A DNA stretch of 64,000 nucleotides, taken from positions 134,587,872 to 134,651,871 of the forward strand of contig NC_079312.1 of assembly GCF_029931775.1 (NCBI RefSeq), read 5' to 3'. Under the pieces are notes generated by a model, which was not told the origin of the DNA, did no database searches, and saw only the letters and a program-made list of their open reading frames with translations. The position numbers were made by a program, and so were the translations under genes. Origin of the DNA: Euleptes europaea (taxonomy: Eukaryota; Chordata; Lepidosauria; Squamata; Sphaerodactylidae). Below are positions 12,317-26,180 of this stretch, piece by piece. Position 1 is the stretch's first letter; each line of letters opens with the position of its first letter.

Positions 12317-13198
12317 CTACAGTGCAGCTGCTTGGTCTAGTTTGTCTCCTTCAGGAGTCTTCTTGTGTTTCCGTAGTTCTCGTTTTTCGAGCGGTTGTTT
12401 TTTGTCTTTCTGAGTCAGTTGAGAACTACTGGGACTTGTTTCCGGGATGTCTTCCGAATCTTTCGGGGTAAAGTCTTTCGATGTTTTTAGTTCCTCGAGC
12501 AATTCTTCAGCTTGAGGTTGATTGTGGACTGTTGTCTTCCCTTGTGGCAATGAAATTTCTAAAGAGTATGGAATGAGCCAGCGAAACCTAATTTGTCTCT
12601 TTATCAGTTCTTGTTTTAACTCGTTGTACTCTTTCCTTTTAGTTAAAACACTTCCCGGAAGATCAGATAAAATCTGTATTGAATTCCCTTCCCAGACCAG
12701 GGGATCGTCTCTTTGTGTCCTAAGCAGCAGATCTCTAGTTCTTTTGTGAACAAATCTCACCAATATATCTCTAGGTTTGTTAAACTTAGTAGCATAAGAT
12801 GAATTTATTCTGTAACAATATTCCAGCAGGGTGTCATCATCATCAAATTTGTAATTATCATGAAGTAATGTTCTAATATCTGACTCCAAGCTGGTTTTTC
12901 TGAATCGTTCAGGAATCCCACGAAATTTAATATTTTTGTCTCTAAACTTCACTTCATGAGCATCAGCTTTAACCGACAGGTCTTGGATTGTTTTGGATTG
13001 TTCTAGAAGCTCTGTAGTATGTTGCTTTACTGAAATCTCTATGTCTTCTTGCTTCTGTTTAATTTTGATAATTTCTTGAGAGTTAAGTTCAAGCTTTTCT
13101 TCGACCTTTGCAATACTTTGAAGCACCTTCTGCTCGGAATCTTGAATTGACTTCTGTAAAGAGGTTTTCATATCCAGTATCATCTCTTGGGTACGCAA
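12317..13198 (-). pseudogene. L1 ORF1 lacking its start (start lies in the inverted piece)
   Basis: The open frame encodes about 293 residues of the L1 RNA-binding protein. A coiled coil with VEEKLELN-type heptads leads into the conserved VKFRDKNIKFRGIPERF and IRFRWLIP stretches. It opens on TTG, not ATG, because the initiator and first codons were moved into the inverted 5' segment (ATG at 13259-13261, opposite strand). The body is otherwise unbroken, which agrees with a fairly recent insertion. Confidence 0.85.
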
Positions 13199-13296
13199 AA
13201 AAATAAATAAGAAAAATTCAAGCCTACTTTAGAGAATCCACAGAAAAAAAGCCCGGTTATGGCCAAAGAAAGTCAAGACTTTTTTTTGCGTACTCA

Positions 13297-13306
13297 AAAG
13301 ATTCTT
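13297..13306 (+). repeat. target-site duplication of the minus-strand L1 (right copy)
   Basis: AAAGATTCTT, identical to 8185-8194. It marks the outer edge of the inverted 5' segment. Confidence 0.8.
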
Positions 13307-14017
13307 GAAACTCAAGAATTGTTGTAAGATTTTGACTTCTTCAAATTAAGTGTTTTATATGATGCCTGAGAAATGAGATGCCATTAAAATATTACAGAGG
13401 CATTAGTGCCTGCTAGACTAACTTACAAAGGCCCTTCGAGCCAAACAACTTTAATTTTAAAATGGTGTTTGGTTAGGATTCCAACTTGACACAAAGTTTT
13501 TTTTGTTAAAGAACTGGTAGCCTAATGGCCTCAATGAAGATCTGTGAGAAAATACTATTGGACAGTGACTTTAAGATTGGGCTAGGTTGGGTTGGGTTTT
13601 TTGTTAGGTTCTGCTCCCGGAAAGAAAAGGTGGTCAAGAATGAGGTTAGTATGAGCCATAATCAGTGCAGCAGTAAGAGAAAGTGGGGGTAAAGATGAGA
13701 ATTTTGTGAAGGGAGAGCAGGGAGTTACTGTACATCCCCAAGCCTTGTTCTCCTCGTTTCTAGACAGCAGCTGTTACATCTGCTGGGCTAATATACAGCT
13801 CTAACAACTGTCTAAATTGCACTGCCCAATGAATATTAGTGTCGGACTGCTCCTGAACACTGAACGTGTTTCAGTTTTTGCTTACTGCTCCATTCTATGG
13901 CTTTTAAAAATGTTGTTTGGTTAATGATCATTTAGAATTTCTTGCATTTATGTATGTCTATTAAAAATAGTGGCTGCTTGCTTTTCTGTTTAACAGCTGG
14001 TAATTTGTTTTCTTCAG
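13307..14017 (+). other. RNF213 intron sequence, no feature recognised
   Basis: A/T-rich unique-looking DNA between the L1 and the first recognised RNF213 exon. It ends in a pyrimidine-rich tract and AG at 14016-14017. I see no further coding sequence. Confidence 0.5.
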
Positions 14018-14176
14018 AAGAGTTCCAGAGAGAGCATGATTCCTAATATTCCAGGAGCAACAATATTTGAACGCCTTTGTGAACATACCAGAACTTGGCT
14101 TGGTAGAGTTCTTCCAAAACATTTTCTGAGAGAAGGTTCAACTGAAGGTTCACTTGCTTTGCCAGAAGAACTTATG
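14018..14176 (+). CDS. RNF213: RNF213 exon (window exon 1)
   Basis: The exon is 53 codons, phase 0 at both ends, between TTCTTCAG and the donor GTTTGT. It encodes a helical-looking segment containing ATIFERLCEHTRTWLGRVLP and ending in LALPEELM. I assign it to RNF213 from strand, phase and position upstream of the clear exons. My recall of the orthologous segment is weak, so identity is less certain than for later exons. Confidence 0.7.
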
Positions 14177-17100
14177 GTTTGTATTTTGGAACTGTATATT
14201 TTAACATTCTGTCCTGAAGTTTGTGGAAAGTATATTCTACTAGCTTCATAATTCCTTTCCTCTTTGCCTTATTTCCTTCCCAGAGAAATGGGCCATTTGC
14301 TGCTTCTGACACCTTACACTAGATGTTTGATGAATTATGATTGTGGTTTATTTAGACACAATTGCAAAAAGAGCCAGGGCTCCCTCCAATAGTGACCTTG
14401 ACTGGCACCCTGGAGTTGCTGGCAATAAAAGAAAAGCACCTTGTAAGGAGTTTTACTCCTTTCCAGATTGCTGAAATATCTGGATTTGTGAGTGGTGGCT
14501 GACTCACAAAAAGAGGGGGGACTTCTAAACTTCTTTGCACTTATAGTCTCACTAGCTCTCTTGTGTTACAAGACAGAATAGCTTCCACAGTGGCAAATAG
14601 AATACATTTTTAGCTTTGCCAAATAGCAAAATAGCCTTAACCTAGTAAGGACAAAAGAAGTTTAAATTCTGGTAGATTGCATATCTACATTAGAAGAGAT
14701 TATCATATAGATGCCATATTAGCTAGATGAGAATGCTTAGTGGAAAGGGGGTAGGAGGAATGTGCACATTAGTCAGGGGTGAAGAGGTAAAATTGAAGTT
14801 TCTGGGAAAGTAACTACTTCATTCTTACTGAACCTCAATCATGCTCACATGGGATTCTTTCCAGTGAAGCATGCAATATGTGTAGAATTTATCTTCATAA
14901 TTACTGCTTTGTTTGTTATAAGCTAGGTTCTCATCTTCTATGGCTGCAGATAAGTCTGAAAATATAAGCAAACCCCTGGATATATCTTCTCTGGGTGTCC
15001 CTCTGCTGGTCTTTTTTGGGTGTCCCTCTTTTTTGGGTGTCCCTCTGCTGGTCTTCATGCATTTCTTTTCCATGTACATTTCTGCATCTTGAGATTTAAG
15101 AGCTGGTTTTTAAGTATGTTTACAGATAGCTGTGCACTCCTGTGCACACACACACCAACAGCTTTGTTGGGCTGCTATTCTTGTGTCTCTACTGCTCGTA
15201 GGAGTGAAAATGTAGGAGTGTGCTTCTTAGTAATAATTTTAAAAGCTGAATAAATTAGTCGTTTAGCCCTGTTAATCTAGATGTATCCCCTGTCACTGTT
15301 TTTTGCCTCCTTCCACTTTCATCAGTCCTTTCTGCCATGGAAGCACAAATGTTTAAGGAATGATTTTTGTCTCGTCTTCCCTTCTTCCTCCACCATTATG
15401 TGGGGCATGATATATTGGGTTTGGTAGGTAGAGGGATTTGCATTTTTTCCTCTCTCCTGGTCTCTACTGTGAGTATTGAGCAGCAGGTATCATCACAACT
15501 TTTGTGGGGGGAGTTGTGGATTTTTTCCTTCTTGCATTTCTCAATGCCTGACTGCTAAAAAGCGGAGGGGGGGAGGAAACCCCCCCCAAACATCCACGCG
15601 GCTCCCCTTGAAGAAGAGGGGAAGCTGACAGGGTTGCCGGCTCGCATCCCGACCTTGATGCGCCCGCTGCTGCAAAACGGCGGCAGGCCCACGGAAGGGA
15701 AAGCGAAAGGGCCGGTGCCATTGAAATCAAAAGAGCCTGGGAGGACGGCGCAAAACGGCACGGGAAAGCAAAGATAAGGCTTTTTTCTATGCATATCATT
15801 TCTAACAACTAATTCACGGGGGTGTCTATCAGCTTTCATAATCAAGGAGAACTTTTTGGATTTTGTTTTTCTATACTCGCTAACGTTTACATGAAGGAAC
15901 TTGGCTTTTTGCCAAAGTTGCTGCGCACTTAAAATTCCAGCTGCGCCATTTCAACTCTGAGAAACAATTCAACAGGATAGGGTGTGAGTGAAATGCTGGC
16001 AATGGAAAACTGAATGATAACAAGTGCTATGACTCTCCAGACAACTTTTATTTTTTTGAAGCTCCATTGAGAACTGTTTGTATTGATGCTTTAAATAACA
16101 AATCTCACCCCCCCCCCTTACTTTCCCTGGACTATAATAGTAGCCATCCTAAGGTTTTTCCATGGGAGATAAAGAAGACAAAGCCAAGAAGGACATAGAA
16201 AAACATCCTAAAGTTTTAATAAAAGAGACCAAACAGCTTCAGATCCAACAATCTTTACAACTTAAAAGAAGAGCTTCTGTCACCAGCCCAGCTCTCTCAC
16301 CAGCTTCTTCTCCTGGAACAGAGATAACACTAACAGCAAAGATGACTAAAAAACCTGATGCCACTCTTAACTCTTTACAAGAACTCTTGACTAAAACACT
16401 TCAGGAGGTGACATCAGTTAAACAAGACGTGGCAGAAGTCAAACAGGAAATGGTCTCAATGAAGCAGGAGATTGAATCTGTCAAGCAAGGTCTAAACCAA
16501 AATGCAGTGGCTATTATGACACTTCAAGAATCTATCTCATTTCTGACAGTAAAACAGGATAAGCTTGATGCAAAGGTTCAAAAGCAATCAAAGGATTATA
16601 AAGAAACGAGAAAAAAGGTTGATGCTCTTGAACTGTCACTGGAAGCTTCCCAAGAACTCGAGGAATGGAGCGATGATCATACTGCAATGTTGGAAATGAA
16701 GATAAAGGAAAGTTGGATTCGTATACGTGGCCTCAGAGAAAAACTGGAGGGTACAGACTTGAGAAATTATCTGAAAACATTGTTGGCTGATTTTTTACAG
16801 GAAGATGATGCCATTGTGGAAGGTATGATAATAACGGCCTACAGACTGAACTCTGCCTATGCTACAAAAAATAAAGTTCCAAGGGACTCCTGATCCAGCT
16901 TTTTTCAAGAAGTCACCGTGACCTAATTTTGAATAAACATTTTAATAATCCAATAACAATTGATGGGAATCCGGTGAGATTGATGAAAGAAATCCCTGGA
17001 AGGCTTCTGAGGAAAAGAATTTTTTTTGCAGAGTTTGTGGAAAGACTAAACTACAATGGAATACAACACAGATGGGAATACCCTCAAGGAGTTTCTTTTA

Positions 17101-20100
17101 TCTTCAAGGCCAAAAGATTCAAGATCACGGATACTGTTAAGGCCGAACAATTTTTACGAAGATATGAAGGGGAGCTACGTAAATCACCAGGTCAAGCCTC
17201 AAAAGAACTGGAGGGAAAGGACCGTACTGAAGAAGAAAAGGCAGAAGAAGCAACTGGGGGGGGCATCATCCTCAGATGAGGGAGGAGCTGGCTGATTCAT
17301 ATAAAGGGGAAATAAAATGGGATAAGTAGGGAGGGGGGAGAAAGATAATGTGGAGGTTTAAAGAAAAGAAGAAAAATAATTAAAAAAATTAAGTAGGGGT
17401 TTATATTAATAATAAAAATGCTACAATTATTATAATGGAATGTTAATGGTTTGAATTCTCCAAATAAGAGGAAAAAAGTATTTTACCATCTAAAAAGATC
17501 TAAAGCTAATATTTTTTGTTTACAGGAGACACATAGGGTGCCAAAGGATGTTAATAGGTTGGAGCAAATAAAAATGGGCAAACTATTTACTGCGTGTAAT
17601 GAAAAAAAATTAATGGTATTGCTATGTATGTTCCTTTAGCACTAGAACCTAAAGTTTTGTATAAAGATGTAGATGGGAGAATATTGATGGTGGAAATTGT
17701 AATGGGATTTCAGAAAATAATTTTAGTGGGTATTTATGCAACCAATATAAATCAAAAATCATTTTATACTAATCTAGCATTGATATTAGCAGAATATGCC
17801 AATGAAAAAATGATTTGGATGGGAGATTTTAATGGAGTTATAGAACCAAGGTTGGATAGGTCAACAAAGAAGAAAAATAGTAAATTTGAAGGTAAATTAC
17901 CTGGTATTTTTAGTCATATAACAGATCAATGGGAAATGTTTGATATATGGAGATTAATGAATGGTAACAAAAAAGGGTATACTTTTTACTCATCAAGACA
18001 TTGTTCCCATTCAAGAATAGATATGTTTTGGCTGTCTAAAGATATTATAAATCTATCTGATGCCCCCGAAATTTTACCCAAGGTGCTTTCTGATCATAAT
18101 GCGTTATTGCTTAGGATCAATATAGGTACTAAAAAAAATAAATCATGAGTCGTGAATGGGTACTTACTTAAAAATAAGAAAATTGTGGATAAACTGAAAA
18201 TAGACATACAAAATTATTTTTTGGAAAATATGGATAAAGGGACATTGGATGATATTGTATGGGATGCAGGCAAAGCAGTAATAAGAGGTTTATTAATACA
18301 ACAAAACTCGAGATGGTATAGAGAGAGAAGGTAAAAAGAAGAAATTATTAGACCAAATTAAACAACTGAGAGTCAACTGAGAAAAGCACAAACTAAATTG
18401 CTTAAACAGGAACAGAGCGATAAGATTAAAAACTTGAAATATCAGTATGAATTTCTAATAAATGAGGAAATAGAAAACCCCCCATGTATAATAGATTAAA
18501 AAAATTGAACATGCAAATAAACCAGGTAGATTATTAGCGTGGCAACTTAAAAATAAAGAAAAGAAATTACCCATAACAAGAATAAAGAGGGATGGTAAAG
18601 TTATAATGGATAAACAAAAAATTGTGGAAACTTTTATAGATTGTTACTCAAATTTATATAGACGAGAGGTTTCAGAAAAAGAAATTGAGGTGTATTTAAA
18701 CCAATTTGAATGGACAGGAACTTCACAGGAACATAAAGAATTATTAGATGCCAATATAACAATGGAGGAATTAAAAGTAGCAATAGGTAAAAGTAAATTG
18801 AATAAAGCAACAGGTGCAGATGGTTTTACAACATTTTATTATAAAGTTTTTATGGAACAAATTTCTCCATATCTTTTAAAAGTGATGAACAATTTCTTGC
18901 AGAAAGGATCTATTCCAAATACCTGGAAACAAGCAAACATAGTTTTAATTTCTAAACCAAATTCAGACTTATTAGATGTTAAAAATTATAGACCAATTTC
19001 ACTATTGAATAATGATTATAAATTTTTTGTAGCGATTTTGGCAAATAGATTGAAAAAAATATTAAGTCAGACTATTCATAATGATCAAGCAGGCTTCCTT
19101 CCAGGAAGGCTGATTAGTCAAAATGTTAGGGTAGTATTAGATCTTTTAGAATGTGCGGAATTTAGTACTACACCTCTAGCAATGATATTCTTGGACGCAG
19201 AGAAAGCGTTTGACAACGTCAATTGGAAATTTATGAAAAAAGTATTAGAATATATGGATTTTGGGAAAAAATTCCAATTAGCTATTGGAAAGATTTATAC
19301 TTACCAATCTGCTAGACTGTTGATAAATGGAGATTTAACATCACAATTTGAAATTCAAAAGGGCACCCGACAAGGATGCCCTCTTTCACCATTATTGTTT
19401 ATAATAACGCTAGAAGTTTTATTGAGAAAGATCAGAAATAATGTAAATATTATAGGATATAAGGTTGGGAGAAATCACGTTAAAGCATATGCGGATGATT
19501 TAGTTTGTTTCTTAATTAACCCTATTAGCCAGATTGAAGAATGGAAAAAAACGATGGAGGTTTATGGAAAACTTGCAGGTTTTAAAATCAATAAAAACAA
19601 AACGAAAATATTGGTTAAAAACGTCTCATTCTTGCAGCAGCAAGAACTATCCAAAATTACTGGTTTTACTATAGAACATAAAATAAAATATTTGGGCATT
19701 TGGTTAACTTCAAATAATTTTAATTTATTTAAAAATAATTATGTAAAAATCTGGCACCAAATTAATATAGATCTGAAAAACTGGCAAAGAATACCTTTAT
19801 CATTATGGGGTAGAATCTCAGTTGTTAAAATGATGGTTCTACCTAAGATGCTTTTTTTATTTCAAAACTTACCAATAAATAAGGGGGTTAAAATATTTAA
19901 AATTTGGAAAAAAAGATATTTTAAATTTCTTGTGGAATAAAGGAAAACATAGAATATCTTACAATAATTTGATTCAACTAAGAGAAACGGGGATTAGGTT
20001 TACCAGATTTAAAAATGTATTATGAAGCATCATGCTTCACATGGCTGAAATCTTGGATAATGTTAGAGGATATTGAAATATTAGAACTTGAGGGTTATAA

Positions 20101-23100
20101 TTTACGTTTTGGATGGCATGCTTACTTATGGTATGAGAAAGAAAAAGTAAATAGAGATTTTAATATCCATATTAGAGCTGGACTGTTTCAAGTATGGAAA
20201 AAATATAGGAAGATTTTAGAAAATAAAACCCCGGGATGGGTCAATCCAGTGGAAGCTTTTATGAGAAGAGGAACACAGTTGAATTTAGAAATGGATATAT
20301 ATATATAGAAATATTATTGATTGGAAAGAAGGGATATGTGTTTTAAAAAGCAGGGAAGAACTTGATATAAAAGATTGGTTTTTATATTATAAATTAAGGG
20401 ATATATTTAATAAAGATAATCAGTTTGGATTTATTAAAAATAAATCGGAATTAGAGAAAATATTAATAAAAGGAAACAAAGGATTGATAGGCAGAATGTA
20501 TAAACTATTAATGGTAATTAATTTAGAACAAGAAAGAATTAAACAAATTATGATTAAATGGATGAAGGAGCTAGGTTTTAATATAGATTTGGAAGTATGG
20601 GAAAACTTATGGAAGAGAGAATATTAATTCACAATAACTAATGAAATCAGAGAAAATTTATATAAAATGTTCTATAGATGGCATATAACACCAGTGATGA
20701 TATCCAAAATGAATAGTGAAGACAGGGGACTATGTTGGAAATGTGGGAAGGAAAGAGGTACATATATGCATGCATGGTGGTTTTGTAAAAAAATTAAAAA
20801 ATTCTGGGAGAAGGTTGTGAGAGAAACGAATAATTTGATTAATTGTGGAGTAAAAAGAAAACCATTATTTTGCTTATTGGGAATACCACCAAAAATATGA
20901 ATGATGATGATAGAATTATTTGCCAATATAGTTTTGCTGCTGCAAGAATTGGGTTAGCTAAAGTTTGGAAACAACCGAATAAACCTTCAATTAATATCTG
21001 GAGAGAGAAACTATGGTTATATATGAGGATGGCCAAATTAACAGATTTTCTACACGGGAAAGATATGGAAAAGTTTAAACAAACTTGGTCAAAGGCCGCC
21101 TCATACTGGGATAAGTTGGCAAAAATTTATTTTATGGTTATAATTAACGAGTTATAGAAATTAGAATAATTTTATACCTTTGTATTTTTAAATATTAAAA
21201 ACTGATAAGACACCGCTACGGAAGTCGGGTGAAGGGTCACTGTTATTGGTGGGTGAAGGGGGAGGGGTTATCTATTTTTTTTGAACATTAGAAATTTTAT
21301 AATTAAGATTGTAATGAGTAAGTCATATTGATACCCTTCTGAGTTTGTATTTTGTATTTTGTGTTACTTAATTTTTTTCTTTGTATTGTTTTTAGTTTAT
21401 AATTTGTTTAATTTTTTTATTTCTGTTAAAAAAAACCAATAAATTTTTTTTTTTTAAAAAGGAAAAGTGTAGGGCTGTTGTCAAAATGTCCTACTTCATC
21501 TACCAAAGAGAAAGGAGAGATTTGACGATGGGAAGCAATGACGTATGATGGTGCTTTTCTGTTTGCCGTGTAGGGGACTTTTGATGTTTGCCATGAATGG
21601 GGTAGAGGGATGGGGTCTAGCAGCAGCCAGAAATGGAACGGATAATGAAATTTGTGTGAAATAAACTCAGTGAAAAGAAATTTGTCTCCTGTAAGAAAAC
21701 AAGGATACAATAGGTAACTTACTTGTCTCTGATGAAAACTTGAGGCATGTATCTTCTGGAGATGTAGTGAGGGAGCCCAGCACATCTATTTTCCTCAACG
21801 TCGTCATGATCCTGAAGATACCTATGGAGGGAAATATGCAGAAGGGGAAGCATAGTGTTATAGCAGGTTTATAAATCAGGCTTTTTAGGAATAGAAGCAC
21901 AAAGACCCAGAGCAATATTTCTGGAAAAACAGTTTTTTATTTTAATCAGCTGTTTGAGTCTCCAAACTCTGCTCTCAAGAGCATTCAAAATGGAGTTTGA
22001 AGCCCCTGGCAAAAGTGTGTTTGATCTTTTATAATCTTTTACTATCTCATTAATAATATTTTAACTATGCATATCACATAATAACTTTTCATTGGATCCA
22101 GAGTTCTTGTTAATGATTCATTGGCTAACAATATTCAGGTTATTTTTAATTGGTTCAATCATACAGAAGAATCATTGGTCAATCATAAAGCAGAAATAAC
22201 ATGATTGGTTAAATAAAATGTGTTTAGAGTCTGTTGTTTAACACCTGGCATCTTTATTTAATTATCCTTCCTGAAAGTTCCCTGACGCCTCGTCTGCTTT
22301 CAGTAACTTTTCTCTTGTTTTTTAACCTTGAGCTGACTGAATAATAACTCTTCTTTTGCTTGCCTCCTTTGTCTGTTCCTGAATATATCTTTCTGGCCCC
22401 CTTCCTCTTTGGAGTTCAGTGATGTCTTTTTATTTATTATATTTTTATTGTTAGAGGCCTACTGATTTTCAGAAAGCCTGCTGTTTCAGTAGTGAGAAAA
22501 GCGTCAGCTTCCTCCTTCTCCCTAAGTTTGCATTTTTGTTTACACTTGCCAGGAAGTAAGCTTTATTGAAGCAGGTGGGACTTGCTCTAAGCAGATATGC
22601 ACAGGATTGCAGTATTAATGTCTCAGTTGTGTCCCTGTAGAAAATGATGTGTCTAAAGGTAAGAGGAAAGAGAAAGTAAAATGAAGGGAAATTAAACTTC
22701 TTCCTTCTTAGGTTTAGGGCCAGACTACACAATACAGCTTTCATGGGCTGGGTCAGACTTACCTGACTCAACTTACAGACAGATGTGACATCGAGTAACT
22801 AACATTTCTAAGCTTGCAATTGCCCCTCTGTGAGGCTCCATGTACACTGTCTGCAGCATATGGAACCCCACAACAGAGCAAATATGGCCTCCTGCATCTG
22901 TTTTAGCTTGGGAAAACTGTCTGAGGGGGAAGGTGAAGCCCCTCTGCTCCCCATGCCTTGCTCCCAAGATGAGTCAGTCCCCTTTGTGTTTTCAAATTTT
23001 AGCTTCCTGACATCACATCTGTCTATGCGTCAACCCATCTAATGGCAGATGGATCATTTAGTTTGGCCCTTAGTAGTCTGATCTAGACATTTGTAGTCCC

Positions 23101-26100
23101 TGCAGGGGAGACTTCTGGATTTAGTCCTGGAAGCATAATCAGGCTCCAGTCAAAGCACATCTATTTTCTTCCCATAAAACAGGTGTAAAATTTGATCAAA
23201 CTGCTCAAGATTCCCAGTTCAGTCTTCTGAGGTGGTGGGAACGATGATAATGAAAATGTGACAATCTTCATTGGTTTGCTTTTAACTTATAACGTTTTCT
23301 TCTATAGGTGTGGAATTGTTTCTTGAAAATATTTTTTTCTGATGAGAATTTCACAGAGCAGTGGAAAAGGACTTTAATTTCAAATATGAGAAGCAGAATC
23401 AAACAGGTACTAATGTGTATGAAAATAGAGGTTGTATTTGTCCTAACTAACGTGGAAGCCAAGCGGATTAGCAGTCTTGTCCAGGATACCCATCAGAAAG
23501 TCCACGGCTACTTAGAAAAAGTGTTGTTTATTTGTACAGTGCAGAAATATATACAGATACTCCTTTCACACTCTCCGCTCATAACATCCCGCATAGAACT
23601 GCGGTTTCACTTCATTATATACACCTGGTGATTGCAACCACCAATCACAGTAGATATCCAATTATCCTGGCATTGCTACTGCATTGCATCAGCCACCTGG
23701 CTATAGCTGGATCAGGCCAGCTTCTCTAGCTCCCCAGGTACTTTCCAGGCTGATTACATCATCCTTAGATCTCACTGATCTATCCTGCACCTGTCAAACT
23801 AACTGACAGACTTGTAATCTTGACACTAACCAGCATGGCCCAGGCTAGCCCCAGATCTCGGAAGCTAAGCAGGGTTGGCCCTAGTTAGTATTTAGATGGG
23901 AGGCCGCAAGGAAGTCCAGGGATGCTACTCAGAGGCAGGCAATGGCAAACCACCTCTGAACATCTCTTGCCTTGAAAACCCTACGGGGTTGCCATCAGTC
24001 TTCTGCGACTTGATGGCACTTTCCACCACCACCACCAGAGGTTGTATTTAAGCGTATAACATTAAATATGACCATGTGATTTTTAAAATGTCTAATTTGC
24101 TTTTGTCTCCCTCTTCATGCTTGAAAACCCAGTAAGAAAGTATTTGGGTGTGACTTTTCCTTTGTGTTCTGTTATTTCGTCATTAAAAACTGATGCAAAT
24201 CCTTGGTTTGATTGCCTTCTAGCGACACCTAGAGCTTAAAATATCTCTGTAGGTGTCCCATACAAGGTGTTTGCCTACAATTTGCCTTTGCTTATAGGTA
24301 TGACTAATTTGAATATATTACAGGATTTTACACTGTTGTTTAAAGATGGGATAGATTTGGTTGGCCTTTCTCAATCAGATTGCTTAGGGAACATAAGGGA
24401 CAGCCTCTACATTGAGAAGCTTTCCGTCTGGAAGGGCAAAGCTTTCTCTTTCCTACATAAATAAAAATGGTTAACAATAGCATAAAGTCTAAATTCCTTC
24501 CTTGTCTGCATTTTCTAAATTTCTTCCTAGTCAATGTTTTCTTCTAATACTTCTCAATATCTGAAACCAATGATGGTATTTTCTATTCCCTTTACAGGAA
24601 CGTGAAGTTCAACAGATTAAAGCCTACTGCAATTGCCATACAAAACTCGAGGAACTTCACCCTCAGATTGGGAACACCTTTGAAAACTGTGCCATTGAAG
24701 CTATTAATTTAGCATGTCAGGTAGCATATTGGCAAATTCTTTGAATAATTATCTCAGCAAGTATTATTGAACATTTAAGACTATTCAAAAGTGTGCTTAT
24801 TTGAGCTGGAATAAGTTATATAGAGAATTAGGTATTTAGAATATTTGCAAGTGGGGGACCTGCAAGGACTTGCAAGAGGCAGCTCATTTCCCACTCCCCT
24901 ATTATTTCCTCTTTTTTCTTCCCTGAAATCGCCTATGGCCTCTCTCCATTTCCTGCTTCCTTTTTTCCTTCCCACCTACCAGCCAACCTACCTTCCCCTC
25001 TGTATTTAGCTTTCCCCCTCTCCCCAGCACCCTTTCCCCAGGAAAACTGGTTGGGTTGCACAAGGCCACCTGCTAGTCTGGGCTGGGCCTAATGAGAAAC
25101 CCATAAAGACTTGTGGGGGGGGGGCACCTTACTTTCCTCTGTATCACTCTGCCCACATTATTTCTTCTTTCCTAGAAGCCCCTGTATCCTCAACTTTCCC
25201 TACTTCTTTTCTGCCCACCAACCAACCTTACCTACCTTTTATCTGCTCCCCATCTTCAGCTATGTTTATTATTTATTGACTTCATTTATACCCTACCTTA
25301 CTTTACAACGGGGACCGAAAGTACCTTACATCATTCTCCTCCATCTTATCCTCACAACAACCTTGTGAGGTAGGTTAGGCTGAGTGTGTGTGACTGGCCC
25401 AAGATCATGCAACAAACTTCCATCGCAGACTGGGGACTGAAATTTTGGTCTCCCAGATCCTGTTGAGAAACTGTAACCACTACTCCGCAATGGCTTTTGT
25501 GTGATGGCTGCTGTTGAACCAGCCAGGCCTGGGTTCATCATAAAAGTGAGGTGATAAAGCTAGAGACATTGCCTCTATTATTTGGGAGGGTTATCTCCTC
25601 TAGTGTGTGTGGTGGTGTTTTAGATATCATATTTTTAGCAAATCTGGGATGTTAGGTTTATAGAAAGATCTGTCTTGTCTGTTCATGGCTCCAATCTGTG
25701 GATTTAATTATCCATTGATTTGACCATGTTAAGAACTGGTTATATTGATATTGATATCCTGCCTCTTCAAATAGCTTGAACACTTGATGCAATAAGTTCA
25801 CTGAAAAGCTGAGCTGATTTAATATTGGTAAATATTAACATTACTTTCAGAATTTTTTGTTAAGAATAGCTGCAGTTCTTAAGTGTTTATTTTGAAAGTG
25901 GAGTATTTTTTGCTTGTGCCTATGCAGATAGTGTTGCCCTGACCTGGATGGCCCAGGCTAGCCTGATCTCGTCAGAGCTCAGAAGCTAAGCAGGGTCAGC
26001 CCTGGTTAGTATTTGGATGGGAGACCACCAAGGAAGGTCCAGAGTTGCTATACAGAGGAAGGCACTGGCAAACCACCTCTGTTAGTCTCTTGCCATGAAA

Positions 26101-26146
26101 ACCCCAAAAAAGGGGTCGCCATAAGTCAGCTGTGACTTGACGGCAC

Positions 26147-26180
<34 letters not shown>

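Larger units (their letters stand above)
8195..13296 (-). mobile_element. L1 LINE with 5' inversion (twin priming)
   Basis: This L1 is read on the minus strand, from a 3' A tail (poly-T at 8192-8200) through the 3' UTR, ORF2 and ORF1. The outer 5' part, about 13203-13296, is in the opposite orientation. It carries 5' UTR, the ORF1 start codon (ATG 13259-13261) and about the first 13 codons. The forward part resumes near ORF1 codon 10 at about 13198, so a few codons occur twice in inverted orientation. An exact 10-bp duplication flanks the whole structure. This is the classic product of twin-primed L1 insertion. ORF2 carries several frameshifts, so the copy is dead. Confidence 0.85.
15800..21466 (+). 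mobile_element. L1 LINE (third subfamily), disrupted, within RNF213 intron
   Basis: ORF1, then ORF2, then a 3' UTR with CCAATAAA near 21435 and a mixed T/A tail ending about 21466. Coding content is almost complete but interrupted by several frameshifts and stops. It is clearly older than the L1 at 1-5986 and differs in sequence from both other long L1 copies. The 5' boundary is approximate. Confidence 0.8.

Noticed and set aside
21426-21915. Host minus-strand gene (119- and 82-codon frames)
   Set aside because: There is no recognisable protein, they start in the L1 A tail, and they have no splice or family support.
22714-23086. DNA transposon with inverted ends
   Set aside because: The matching ends are too short and imperfect, and no target duplication was found.
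23831-23930. 5S rRNA gene
   Set aside because: Only the head resembles 5S rRNA and it is fused to a SINE tail with a flanking target duplication. It is a SINE. The same applies at 25950-26040.
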